Origin: Vermamoeba vermiformis
Lineage: Eukaryota > Tubulinea > Echinamoebida
Assembly: GCA_045837725.1 (NCBI GenBank)
Contig: JBEWZL010000119.1
Location: 1 to 64,000 of the forward strand
DNA: 64,000 nt
Reading direction: 5' to 3'
In this document: in pieces, positions 1 to 10,384 of the stretch
How positions within the stretch are numbered: the first letter of the stretch is position 1
Layout: each line of letters starts with the position of its first letter
The notes under the pieces: generated by a model
Told to the model about the DNA's origin: nothing
Seen by the model: only the letters and a program-made list of their open reading frames with translations
Database searches by the model: none
Program-made: the position numbers and the translations under genes

Positions 1-725
1 CAACTGGACATATTATTTAAGGATTACATCAGTGCAAAGGTAACCTAGCTATCTATCAAGATAAAAGCTTATTCATCTTTATAGGAAAAAAGTTATCTCC
101 CGGCAAAGTCCAAATTAAAGCCCAAAGAAATGCATCCAAAGAATGCAAATGTTAACCAACCACCTCGTTCTTCTCGTTCTCCTCCTGTGAAGAGTGTGCC
201 AGTAATCAAAAAAGGTATAATCAAAAACATCAGTAGTATCATCTAATAACCTTGAACTTAGAGCTAAAGCAAGCAATCCCTCAGGCACTGCGTCGAAGAA
301 AGGAGCGCAAGCCAGCTCCAAAGATATTACCTGACTCCTCATCCTCTGACTCGGAGAGCTCTGTTAGTGTCAAGCCAAAGCCAAAGCAACAAAAGAAAGT
401 GATGGAGGCTCCAAAGCTCAAGCCAGAGACGCTGCTCAAACCAACCCAACCATTGAGTGATAGTGCTCTTCAAAATGCACCGTCTCTTTCTAATCAAGAT
501 TGTTCTCCAAATCCGATTGCTTTGGAACCTGCCACGCACAATGTCACTCCACTGTTCAACGTACCATTCCAGCTTCAAAAACTGCTAGAGCTTCAACAAG
601 TGCACCATCGGCATGCAATGGCACAACAACAGGCTAATTTCATGTTGTTGTTACAACAGCAACAGCAAGCTGAGTCTCAAGAGGCATTCAGTGCAGTAGT
701 GCAAACCTTCTCGAAATTCAAATAA
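1..725 (+). CDS. 3' part of an unknown Ser/Lys/Gln-rich protein
   Basis: The 5' end lies outside the window. Three exons keep one frame: 1-39, 85-214 and 262-725, with GT-AG introns between them. The visible 210 residues are low-complexity: a basic stretch (ALRRRKERKP), a serine/acidic patch (SSSSDSESS), KPKPKQQKK, then a hydrophobic and glutamine-rich C-terminus (LLQQQQQAES). I recognise no domain. The composition suggests a nuclear or RNA/chromatin-associated protein, but that is only inference. The next gene, in the same direction, starts 178 bp downstream with its own TATA box, so the two are probably separate units. Confidence 0.6.
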
Positions 726-841
726 TTAGTTCCTGACGTTCTGCGAAATTCTTGCTAGTTAAATAAAATGAGAAACTTCTAGAAGTAATAGATTTCGTTG
801 ATTTTTCGTCAAAATTTCGCTGACTTTCTAAAATAGTAGGG

Positions 842-848
842 TATAAAA
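842..848 (+). promoter_or_regulatory. TATA box of the NEIL1-like gene
   Basis: TATAAAA lies 56 bp upstream of the ATG of the DNA glycosylase gene and 117 bp after the previous stop. The spacing leaves room for a short 5' UTR. This is the clearest TATA element I saw; most other genes lie in short divergent intergenes without one. Confidence 0.5.
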
Positions 849-903
849 GGAGAATTCTTAGCAAACTGTCATTTTTAAATTGATTCTAAAGACAACACAA
901 CAA

Positions 904-1947
904 ATGCCAGAATACCTTGAAAACAAGCTAGATGCAAGTGCCATCAATGCCAAAGCAAAGGGCCACAAGTTCAACTCAATATCCACTGGTCCATACAAAG
1001 TACCTACTTCTTCAGAGCCCCTACCTACCATGAATGGACAGTATACTCTCTCTGCCTCTGCCATTGGAAAGTGGCTTATTATCAAGCTGCGGCAAAAACG
1101 TCAACTTAAGCACACTCTCTACATCTCTCTCAGCATGAAAGGACAAGTTGTGTTTCTTACCCCTGAACAGTATGAAGCTGAAAGCAAATTTGTGGCTATT
1201 GCTTTCCATCGTGCAGATGGCTTGGTCATTGGACTCTTCCACAAGCCCAGCAACCACATTGTTATATATGTGGATTACAAACCTGACACTCTTTCACATG
1301 ACTTCTTCCTTGAACCATCAGCATTCAAAAAGCACCTGCAACAGAAGTTGAAAGCTACCCGCAAGAACCTGGCTACTACTCCTCTCTGTGTATTGATGCT
1401 GGATCAAGACTTCTTTCCTGGAGTTGGAAACTATCTGCGTGCTGAAACTCTCCATAAGGCAAACATTCCACCTTTCACTCCTGCTAGCCTCCTGAACGAA
1501 CCTCAGTTTTTGCAAACTCTGTTGGATGCTCTACATGCAATTGTGATGGAATTCATTGCCAAGTTACCAGATCACTACAACATGCAAGATGCTCAAATGA
1601 AAACTTGGTTTGAGAATGATTTCCTGAAGGTGTATGGCAAACAAGACTCCCAACGTGCCTTTGACTCCAGTGGAAAGAAGATTTGGTGGAAAGGACCAGG
1701 GGGACAGCTTCCCTATGTACCAACAGAAGATGTATCCAAAGAATCTGTTGGTCCTTATAGTGGATGGGCAATGGAGCTGGAACAAACTGAAATTACTCAC
1801 CAGGACAAGCAAGCTCTTCACTATGCAGTGCGCAAAGGAAAGCGTGGACGACCTAGAGTGATACGCAACTCTATTGGAAGACCAAGCCTGGGCCGCCCTC
1901 AATACAATAATAGAAGAGCAAAGCAAAAGTTTATGTACCGTAAATAA
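904..1947 (+). CDS. NEIL1-like: NEIL1-like (zincless Fpg/Nei family) DNA glycosylase
   Basis: Base-excision repair enzyme that removes oxidised bases and nicks the backbone; expected in the nucleus. Intronless, 347 aa. The ATG at 904 gives MPE at the N-terminus, and in this family Pro2 is the nucleophile and Glu3 the acid, which decides the start. The helix-two-turn-helix is clear around residues 155-180 (LDQDFFPGVGNYLRAETL). The C-terminal half has WWKGPGG in the position of the NEIL1 zincless finger, with no zinc-ligand cysteines. A basic tail (KGKRGRPR, GRPSLGRPQ) resembles an AT-hook and may add DNA affinity. Family assignment is firm; substrate preference cannot be read from the sequence. 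Confidence 0.9.
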   Translation: MPEYLENKLDASAINAKAKGHKFNSISTGPYKVPTSSEPLPTMNGQYTLSASAIGKWLIIKLRQKRQLKHTLYISLSMKGQVVFLTPEQYEAESKFVAIAFHRADGLVIGLFHKPSNHIVIYVDYKPDTLSHDFFLEPSAFKKHLQQKLKATRKNLATTPLCVLMLDQDFFPGVGNYLRAETLHKANIPPFTPASLLNEPQFLQTLLDALHAIVMEFIAKLPDHYNMQDAQMKTWFENDFLKVYGKQDSQRAFDSSGKKIWWKGPGGQLPYVPTEDVSKESVGPYSGWAMELEQTEITHQDKQALHYAVRKGKRGRPRVIRNSIGRPSLGRPQYNNRRAKQKFMYRK

Positions 1948-2655
1948 ACTAAATGTACTCAAATGCGTTTTTACAATACTTTTCGATTGGATGTCTTCGA
2001 ACTTACGTGACGCTTGATTTGTGTTATTGTTATCAGCCATTCAAAGTACTCTTTAAACAATAAATAATTATTAGTGTAATACTCTTTGTGTGTCCTATTT
2101 GGTAACCATCGAAAATAATGTTACGAACTAGATCGCGCTAGAAACACCACTGAAAGTCAAAATTACATCATCAACTGCATTATTTAATTACTGTAATACA
2201 ATTTTAATCATATTATTATTATGTATGGTAGGCCATGGCATGCGTTGGCGTTGTAGCGTAAAACGTCTTATATATGAATCCCCACGCTCGCCTACTCGGT
2301 ATGATTCATATGCCCACAAGAGTTATAAGAAACAAAGATTTTATCAAATAATAAACACCATTCCAAATTGCTTCAACTTGTTTTGCTTTACGACTTCTTT
2401 GGCAGTTTACAGTAAATAAAACTCAGTACAAGTTGGAATTGAGTTTGTCCCGTTGCTTCAATACAACGTATCTACTGCAAATAACGAGCACAAGATGTTT
2501 ATATAATTGACTTGGCGTTTGTAAATTAGAGTGACGTCCGTTTGAACTTTATTACAACGTAGTAATGCTAATGCCTACGTGATTTTCGTAGGGCTTCAGT
2601 AACTATACAATTAGATCGATTGAGAAGTGTTGTTTTATTTTCGAAACTGAAATGC
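1948..2655. other. Gene-free, AT-rich interval
   Basis: About 700 bp between convergent gene ends. It holds AATAAA-like signals just after the glycosylase gene (near 2060) and a 64-codon reading frame at 2225-2419 with no recognisable features and no splice context. I see no tRNA, repeat or domain here. Confidence 0.4.
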
Positions 2656-5114
2656 TTAAAAATAAACAAATTCGACTTTGCTGTTCATACCACAAGGGTT
2701 ACCAGTACGACCTGATATAATAATAACGTTAATAATTTGATTTGATCGCGTGCCAACTCCAATTATTCCTAGAATTGCAAATTCTTAATTAATGACTTAC
2801 GAATGCGCATGTAACCGCCTTCTCCCCACCAGTTGCCCCATGAGTTACGAATAATCCAGTAGTCCTTGCCGGTCGAATATTCGGTGCCATAGCCAACAAT
2901 AGTAATAATGTGATTTAACGAACCACCGCAGTCACTACCCGGTTCGTAAACACCGCCTTTGTAGGCTATGAAGCTGTTGCTGGCAAGAATTCCAGCAGTG
3001 GCAACGCCTTGGTTGACCCAGTAGATAAGGTTCGGGTCAGTTGTCCTGCCTTTGTCGGTGATCAGCACGGTTCCCGCGAGCGCACCAAGGCCAGAAGATC
3101 CTCTTCGGCAAGAACCTTTAGCGTTTTGATAAGGATAATCCGAGTCATAAGCCAAACCTCCGTTCGACCTGGCGAAGGCCCATGCATTTTTCATGTCACC
3201 ACCTGATAATTTGAAATGATATTAGTAACTTTTCTTATTAATATCTTCAAGCTCATAGCAATGCATTGTATTATTACCCATCTATTTTGTAAGATCCGAT
3301 GAAATTTCTAATCATTACGTACCGCTGCAGCTGTAACCATCGGAGCAATCAAGAACTTGTTGCGGTGATAAGACTGGAGGTGGTTTTTGGTTTTTGATGG
3401 CCCAGTTAGTCTCAATACTAGTTGTTGTTGCAAAAGCCCAGCAAGATCCGCAACTGTTCTGGTACTTCACCGGTGACGAATAACCTCGATCGGTCCACGA
3501 GAACTTGTTATCTTGAGGCACTGATACTGGTGGGTTCACTGGAGGTGGTTCAGGAATCGGAATGGGAGTGGATGCGACTGGAGCGGCAACAGGGGTCGGC
3601 GCTACTGGCACAGGGGTCGGCGCTACTGGCACAGGCATTGGCGTTGGAATTGGCGTAGGCGCAGGAATAGGTGGATTGTCATCGATGCATTGTTGAACAA
3701 ACTTGTAAATGTTGTTGCGCCATCCACCACCGCACATCTGATCGCCGTTTCCAGCACAAGGGACGTTGCAGTCACTTTCGGAGGCTTGACCGTACGCACC
3801 GAACGAACTGCCGCAGAAACATTGCGTGGCGAACTGAAGACCTGCAACAGCAAAGCCTTGTTGATTGCACGTTTGCGTGCACAACTCAACGGTCATGTCG
3901 TTAGAGATGTAGACTGATCCTTGCAGATCTCGATTGGCATCGTCGACGAAACAGCCCTGGTATTGCGCCACCATGACACAACTGCTCGCGATGAACTTGG
4001 GGTCATCTTCTCGAGGCTTAAGGCTGTACACTGAATTGCGCCACCAAGCACCGCATTGTTGATACGCGTTACCATAGCACGGCATGTAACACTCGGAATC
4101 GGAAGCAGTTCCGAATTGACCGTAACTGTTCGAACAGAAGCACTGATTGCCTGCTTGAAGGGCTGCGTACGTGTAGCCACCGTTGCCGCAAGCAGTAGTG
4201 CACATATCGACCGTCATGGCCCAGTGCGAGAAGTACATGTTGGATAAGTCACGCAGATAAGAGTCGATGAAGCATCCGACGTATTCAGTAGCAGGTGGTG
4301 CAGATGCGCCAAGGCATGCGCCAGAAGTGCACTATAATAAAAAATGAAGTTCAGATCCGATTCAGGATGCGGTCGGTAACTCTCGAACTAAAGAGATACG
4401 TACACCAGTGTCGCAAGGAGCTCCGCAAGTAACCATCTGACATCCATCGGATACACGACCACAAGTAACGTTGCCGCATGGATTAAGTTGTGGGACGCAA
4501 GTGCTGTTGTGGGGCTTGACTCCTCTGAAGTTGCCACGAGGAGCCCAAGTGCAGTGCCAGTATTCACCAAGAGTAGGGCAGATGGCCAAAGCGCATCCTA
4601 CTCGGTTGCTACAGATTAAAATAACCGTTAGAACAGAATTCAAGTTGCGCGTCCGATTTAAACGTTGACTTACGTGGACCACCAAACCATTTGAGTATAG
4701 TTCGATGCTTTGTATGCGTTGTTGTCATCACCACGGTAGTTTACGTACTCAGCTTCCCAAGCCGTGAGCACCTAAAAGGATTTACAAATTAATTTAAGTA
4801 TATTATTTTAATTTTAAACTTACTTGTTGATAGTTAACCGGCTTATTCGCTCCAGCAATGTAATACGTCTGTCCTCGAACGCCTCTTAATGAAGGGTCCA
4901 AGCCAGCTTCGCATTGACTAACCCAGTTCAAAGACTCTTGTTCCAATTTGTCGTCCCAAGTAATAGCCTTCATATTAGCAGGTGGGGGAGTTACTCGAGC
5001 ACGGATAGCCTTGATGTAATCCAATACATTAGATTTATCGCTATCGGTAAGTTGGTTGGCACTCTCCGCAATTGCCGCGAAAAGAATTACGCTCAGAATT
5101 AACAAAACACGCAT
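2656..5114 (-). CDS. Secreted CAP - WSC x2 - papain-like cysteine protease fusion
   Basis: Six exons (5114-4824, 4771-4674, 4608-4404, 4331-3323, 3202-2801, 2711-2656) give 686 aa in frame. Order: signal peptide (MRVLLILSVILFAAIAES); CAP/SCP domain to about residue 200 with YTQMVWWSTNRVGCA; two WSC domains with regular cysteines (about 215-410); a Pro-rich linker (PTPIPTPMPVPVAPTP); and a C1A peptidase. Catalytic residues are present: Gln and Cys in YQNSCGSCWAFA, His in GSLNHIITIVGYG, Asn in IIRNSWGNWWGEGGY. No I29 propeptide precedes the peptidase; the Pro-rich linker takes its place. Another in-frame ATG at 5129 is possible. WSC domains usually bind carbohydrate, suggesting a surface or secreted enzyme. 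A divergent neighbour encodes an I29 domain 211 bp away. Confidence 0.85.
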
Positions 5115-5325
5115 GTTGTGTACGTGCAAGCTAGATCGATAGATATAATTAATACTTTGGCACGAAAAAATTAAGATACTTGCGAGTCCATAAATTTTTG
5201 TACTGATTGGTCGACTCGCTATATTTTTTTTGCCCGCCGCAAATTTCGAAGTTATTTTCCTAGACCGAATAGCAGTAAACCCGCTTTATAGCAAACATTT
5301 ACCATTCTAGGCATCATTTTACATC
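5115..5325. promoter_or_regulatory. Divergent promoter between protease and I29-TM genes
   Basis: 211 bp separate the two start codons, so both genes probably share control elements. It is AT-rich, with TATATTTTTTT (about 5220) and CTTTATAGC (about 5284) as weak TATA-like candidates. No further site is clear. Confidence 0.45.
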
Positions 5326-5949
5326 ATGAGAACCAGCATCTACTGCGTAGTATTGCTTTCCGTCCTCAGCGTTTCGCTCGCTTGGACGGATGTCGAGTTG
5401 CAAGAAGTATTCGATGCTTTTAACGAAAACTATGGCTACTCTTTCAAGGCCGGCGACGAGTATAATAATGCATTCGAGAATTTCAAAACAAATCTTCAAG
5501 ATGCGGCTTCACAATCCGGTAACGGAGGTAAAAAAATATATGAATTGCATAAATAAATATAATACTAACCGTTATAATGCCTAGTCGAGTACGATATCAC
5601 TCCTTATAGCTATATGAGCCAAGCAGAACAGATGGCAATGCTTACGACGGTTATTCCTGAAGTCGCGGTTGCTGCCGCTCTAACTGAAGGCGCAATTGCA
5701 GGCATCGTTGTTGGATGCGTCGGTGCTGCTGGATTGGCCGTTGGAGGTGTATTCCTTGGCTTGCACTTGAAGAAGAAGAAGGAAGAAGAGAAGAACGCTG
5801 GATCCACCGAGATGACCCCTACGACCAGCACTACGAGTGCTACTACGACTACCAAGCCTGCCAAGGGTGTTGATATCTATCCTAGCATTGAAGGTCGTCA
5901 TCAATCCATTACTGCTAGAGCTCCTGCTATCAAGAAGACTCCTCAATAA
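5326..5949 (+). CDS. Membrane-anchored I29 (cathepsin propeptide-like inhibitor) domain protein
   Basis: Two exons (5326-5527, 5585-5949), 188 aa. A signal peptide ends near SLAW. Residues about 20-85 have the I29 layout: aromatic and acidic spacing in EVFDAFNENYGYSF, then EYNNAFENFKTNL, then DITPYSYMSQAEQ, which fits the hydrophobic turn of papain-type propeptides. No peptidase follows. One transmembrane helix (GIVVGCVGAAGLAVGGVFLG) is followed by KKKK, a Thr-rich tail and YPSI, which matches the Yxx-phi endosomal sorting pattern. The likely topology is type I with the I29 domain luminal or extracellular. Inference: it restrains or chaperones the neighbouring propeptide-less protease. The I29 call rests on pattern, not on a profile search. 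Confidence 0.65.
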
Positions 5950-6120
5950 GCATTTGTACTGGCCTCGTTCTCCTCTGTATTTCATTCGTCAGTCGAATTA
6001 AACGCTTAATCTTTCATTTGGGTTCAAGACTTACTTATTCATTAATTCATCCGGTCTTTATCCGGTCAGATGTTAAGTAACGCGGTTTAACGTTCGGATC
6101 AGTATTTAGACTTGACTCGA

Positions 6121-6495
6121 CATCGTCACCCCAAAAGTCACAAAGAAATTCGGCGTGGTCTACCTCACTGGGGGAGAAGTGCTGAAGTCAGCCGACATAC
6201 TCTACTCGCAACGCATTGAATTGAGTAAGTGCGCGGGCAATAATAATCAGCAAGACTTACTTAATTCGCAGGTTTGACCAACGAGTCGTTTGGAGTCTTC
6301 ACGTTCATTCCAGAAGGATTACCTGGAACGTTCTACGACGTAATATCACTTAGCGTTCCGTCATCCTCTCAGCGCTACCCAATTTCAAGTTGTCCAATCA
6401 AGTTAGAGCAGCACACCGCGTTGCCACCATTAGCGAGATCTGGCTCGGTTTGGACCCGTGTAGAGTATGGCGATACCCAAACTAAGCAAAAATAA
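6121..6495 (+). CDS. Probable two-exon fragment of an unknown gene
   Basis: Two stretches join in frame across a GT-AG intron (6225-6271): VTPKVTKKFGVVYLTGGEV up to ELS, then LTNESFGVFTFIPEGLPG to a stop at 6495. The composition looks like real protein, but I find no start codon for the first exon; an upstream exon may exist before about 6115. I recognise no family. It lies between the I29 gene and the kinase gene, on the same strand as both. Confidence 0.35.
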
Positions 6496-6654
6496 TACAT
6501 TGGGTCAACAGAGGTCAACTTTATTATCAGGGTATTATTTAACTAGTAAATTCCAAATAATTATAGAATCGCGTATAATAGTATTGTGTTTACTAATATA
6601 TTTGCTGAAAATTATTTTTATTTATTCTAAAATAATATTTTTAGCCAACTTACC

Positions 6655-6950
6655 ATTAGAGTTAGCCCGCGATTTTTGGCAAGGCCACAATGTGCATTTC
6701 AAAACGAACTTCAAAGGCCCGTTCAAATTCGATTCGAAGACAGTGCCGAAGTATTGAGGTGCTCATCGTTAATTATTGAGGCCTTCATGACTCTATTTTT
6801 GCAACGCATGCTCGAACACCGCTCGCAGTATTCGCTCAAATGCAACAGACACGTGAAATATTCTTCTACCTCGCGTTGGCAGACGGGAAAGTTCTACCCG
6901 CGTCTATGTGAAGTTGTAGAGAGTCCACCGGACACCTGCAAGACCAACAG
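6655..6950 (+). other. Coding-like remnants, unresolved
   Basis: After TTTTAG at about 6645 a frame reads LPLELARDFWQGHN, then FKTNFKGPFKFDSK, to a stop near 6757. A second, differently framed stretch near 6805-6910 reads TPLAVFAQMQQTREIFFYLA. I could not join them with sound splice sites. They may be exons of a gene with poorly determined sequence or decayed remains of the 6.1-6.5 kb gene. No family recognised. Confidence 0.2.
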
Positions 6951-6969
6951 GAGGAAATTAAAAATTTTC

Positions 6970-7070
6970 GGGGTCAAGCCCGGGGAGGTGTTTTTTTTTT
7001 TTGGTTGGGGGGGGGGTCTGGCCCGGGTGGGAGTCAAAAAAATTGCCCGCCTTTTTTTGATTTAAATCTC
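6970..7070. repeat. Homopolymer-rich, possibly poorly assembled stretch
   Basis: A run of 13-14 T is followed within a few bases by a run of about 10 G, CCCGGG, A7 and T7. Nothing similar occurs elsewhere in the window. It could be real low-complexity sequence or an artefact at a weak point of the assembly, and it lies directly beside unresolved reading frames. Confidence 0.45.
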
Positions 7071-7099
7071 GTTACCAGCGACACGCACGGCGACTTTTT

Positions 7100-9702
7100 A
7101 TGGAACAATATAATCTAGATGACGAGGAGCCCGATTTGCTAGGTATCGGTTATTCTTTTTAGGAAAATCTTAAATCAATGCAATTTATTCCAAAGATAAT
7201 GAACACGAAGGTGAAAGCAAAAATTCGGGGGTAGCTTATTGCGAAAAAAAATGGAAGGAGGTTGCTGAAGATCCCAATAATTCGTTTTGGAATGCAGTCG
7301 CCTTTCGAAAAGTACCTGGGTACGTTGTTTAATAATTAATTAAATATACATAAATAATATCGATGCGCTAATAATGTTATTTAAAGGGCAACTGGAGCAG
7401 AACTTTTATCAAAATGGCGGATTTGTCCCGTTGTTCAGTCTAATCCACAAGGCGTTTTACCAAAGCAGCGTTTCGCTAAAATTGAGGAACAAATCGCACC
7501 GTTGAATAAGAAAGGTTATATCACAGAGGATGACGTTTCAAAACTGACCGAGTCGATTTTTGCGTTACTTCCTCCGAGCTTTCAAAATCGCAATCCACCT
7601 CTACGTTTAAAAGAAGGCATCAATACATACCTCAGCGCCCTGGTTAAGCTAACGCATGCCAAAAAGCAGAAGTGGACCGAAATGGATTGGACGACAGCGA
7701 TCTATGCAGCGATCCAAAACTTTTTCTGGTTGTTTGAGAACCGTTCGTAAGTCAAAAATATTGTAAAGTGAAAAAACAATTGCTTATATCTACATTAGTA
7801 ACTCTGAGATAAACGCTGACCATTTCCCTTCTTGGATCACGCCGAGTGTGAAGCCAGATTTCTGCAGCTCGAACAAACGACCATTTCTCATCGCTGAGTA
7901 TGGTCTAAAGAAGAAGTCGGCGACTCACAATGACCTTTTCAAGCTGCTTCAAACAATGCGCTCAATCATTCGTCGATGGCAATTGGATTATCCGAATATT
8001 TATCAAGTTACGACAACGTTTTTGGTCTACTGATTGGTGCAGACTCTGCGACGGTATTTGAGATGTATTACGATGCCACGCATGACGTATATAATTGCTG
8101 CGTGTTTTTGGAAGACAGTGATGATCGTTCCACATTCACCTTATCGATGTCCGAGCAAGACGTCTTCGCTTCTCTGAATGTCGTGCTGTCAATTATACAA
8201 TTGGCCTCGGTGCAAGCATCGTGGGGCAAGAAAGTAGCAGGAAAGAGGAAGATGCCGACAGAGGAATCGCCCAGCAATGTTCAGCCTGCGATTGACACAC
8301 CCAACACGGACAAGAAGATGGCTGCGTTGCGATCTTCAACCAACAAATCACCATCCAGACTTTCAGACAACACTCGTATCAATTCCTCAGCGAGTGATGC
8401 TAGCGTCGGTGAACTAATTAAAGCCTTGTCATCGATGGAATTATCTTCAGAACAGGACCGCAAAGACGATGGCAGCGACGATGACGATGATGGCAACGAC
8501 GATTATGACCGTAATAAGACCAACAAATCCGCGAAGAAGCAGACACAAGGGCCAGTTCAAACGACGAACACAAAATCTCTCGCGAATAATGCTCCCAAAG
8601 GAACGGCGACAAACGTTAATACGGAAGAAAAAACAGATTCCAATCGAGAATATGTTCACCGTCGATGACCCAGAGTTGTATGTTCGTCCCTTGGGCATGT
8701 TTTTGGTCGTGGCCAATTTAACCAGGCACGCACGAGTAGTCGTTCTGTATGACGGCTCAGGGACCAAATATTTAGCGAAGGTAACGTAAAAATCAAATTA
8801 TTAGTGTCAGCTTTAAAGCTAATTAAACGACTTTTGCAGCTCGATGCCCGCGACGCACCAATCGAAGTGGAAGTTTTGAAGCGACTTGGTGCTGACAACA
8901 AAAAGTTCATTCATCCTGTAGTTACGCAACTCGTTAACGGCGTGCACGTGACTCTATTTGAATGGAAAGAAAATAAGATTCGTGAAGCCAAGTCGAATAT
9001 TCCGCAGGTGCGAAGAATAGCCAAACAGGTGCTCGAGGCACTTGTGGACATGCACGCCATTGGTATCTGCCACGGAGACGTTAAATTCGACAACGTTATC
9101 GATACACGCGACCAGGCCTACTTAGTAGACTTTGATTTGTCATATGAGCCGAGAGTAAGTCGTGGCATTCGTGCGTCGAAGTTGCAGATCTGATCCGTTA
9201 AATTTCTACAGGTTTACCGCCCAAACTCACGTGGAACAACGGGTTATCGTGCGCCAGAGGTCGTCACAAGAAAGCATTACTCCGAGAAGGCGGATATTTA
9301 TGCATTTGGAATCTTTGTTCTCGAAGTTGTAAGATCCGGTACCATTCTCAACATCTAAAAATGATTAACGCTTCTTTTGCAGCTGATTGGTGAACCAATC
9401 TACCGTTACACCAAAGAAAAGGACGAAATAAAGGTTTACACGTGGCTCAGAGACGAGGTCATTGGGTAAGCAAAACGAGTCCGGCCTTCGCGAATTTTCT
9501 AACTTTAGCATGTTAAAGCTTGGTAGAAGACAAATCATTGCAGCAATTAATATCGCGATGTTGGACCGAGGATGAAAATGTTCGACCTTCTGCAGCAGAA
9601 TTACTACGAGACGAGTTTTTTAACGCAAGATCTACGAAAGAGGCTGGAAAAGTTAGCAAAGCAAGACAGCCGCTAGAAGACGTTACAAATAAGGTTCATT
9701 AG
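7100..9702 (+). CDS. Protein kinase with a long unclassified N-terminal region; two frame discrepancies
   Basis: Exons 7100-7142, 7196-7319, 7387-7746, 7799-8780, 8840-9154, 9212-9328, 9383-9465, 9519-9702. The C-terminal third is a kinase: Lys in GTKYLAK, HGDVKFDNV catalytic loop, DFD in place of DFG, TTGYRAPEV, ADIYAFGIFVLEVL. The N-terminal part (about 300 residues) recalls the layout of fungal FunK1-type kinases, with low certainty. A Ser/Asp-rich linker precedes the kinase. Inside exon 4 the frame shifts near 8015 (a T run) and again near 8630 (an A run); the two offsets cancel, so the whole model is divisible by three. These may be base-count errors, very short introns, or real damage. 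The last acceptor is the second AG at 9517-9518. Confidence 0.6.
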
Positions 9703-9737
9703 CTTATTCGACAATCCGATTGTTGGTTAAAGGCCAG

Positions 9738-9983
9738 ATGCGTTACTTTGTCAAGGTAAGACAACACTATTATAACGATTTGCATATTCGCTGAAACTAC
9801 TGTTAGATCATGCCTCTCAGTGCCGATGGATTGTTGCCACTCAAATATCACATACCGATGAAGTTAGATCACCCTAATATCCGCAAGCCCATCGAGATGA
9901 TCAAATACGAGGAGACTAAGAAGTGTTGGTGTTATGTAGACCACATGAGTGTCTGTTGTCGCGTGTTTGCCTGGCCTGAATAG
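9738..9983 (+). CDS. Short kinase N-lobe fragment
   Basis: Two exons (9738-9755, 9807-9983) give MRYFVK joined to IMPLSADGLLPLKYHIP, then KLDHPNIRKPIEMIKYEE and a stop, 64 aa. YFVK and LDHPNI fit the beta-3 lysine and the alpha-C/beta-4 region of a protein kinase; no catalytic loop follows. It starts 35 bp after the kinase gene. It may be a truncated duplicate or a decayed second kinase gene. I see no reason to think it is active. Confidence 0.4.
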
Positions 9984-10384
9984 TTCGTTCCAGTGTTGCT
10001 CTGCGAAGAAGATTTTATTTGTTCTTGTCCGGACAAGCTTCTTTCTTCCTCCAAGCCAAGAGGAGGCAAGTCGCAGCAAAAGCCGAAGCCAAGCCAAGGC
10101 ACATCGATCAACGTCCTTAGTTCCCAGTGTGTTCACCTTTGAACCGAACAACAGAGCATCTTTCCTGAGTTTTTACTCTCATTGTTCGCAGATGGAAATG
10201 AATTAAGACAAAGAGTGATATAATCTGCTTGTAGTTCTCAGGCGAGTACGAATGTTATATGGCAGCTCATATCCAGCAAAAGAGGTGAATTCAGAAATTA
10301 ATAACACATTCATCAACTACTCAGCTGACAGTATTTCATTAAAACCGCATTATTTTCTTATGTACAAAAATATTTACACTAGTA
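9984..10384. other. Interval without a resolved gene
   Basis: About 400 bp between the kinase fragment and the end of the SRA-like gene. 10020-10110 is purine-rich and reads as basic low-complexity peptide in one frame, but it has no start or splice context. The minus-strand gene's 3' signal (TGTAAATATTTTTGT) lies at 10362-10376. Confidence 0.3.

Noticed and set aside
880-903. Upstream extension of the NEIL1-like frame
   Set aside because: There is no ATG in it, and the family needs Pro directly after the initiator Met, which only the ATG at 904 provides.
8601-8628. A 28-nt intron restoring the kinase frame
   Set aside because: It would join the frames (ACAAAC|ATTCC), but it is far below the intron sizes seen elsewhere, so a base-count discrepancy in the adjacent A run is at least as likely.
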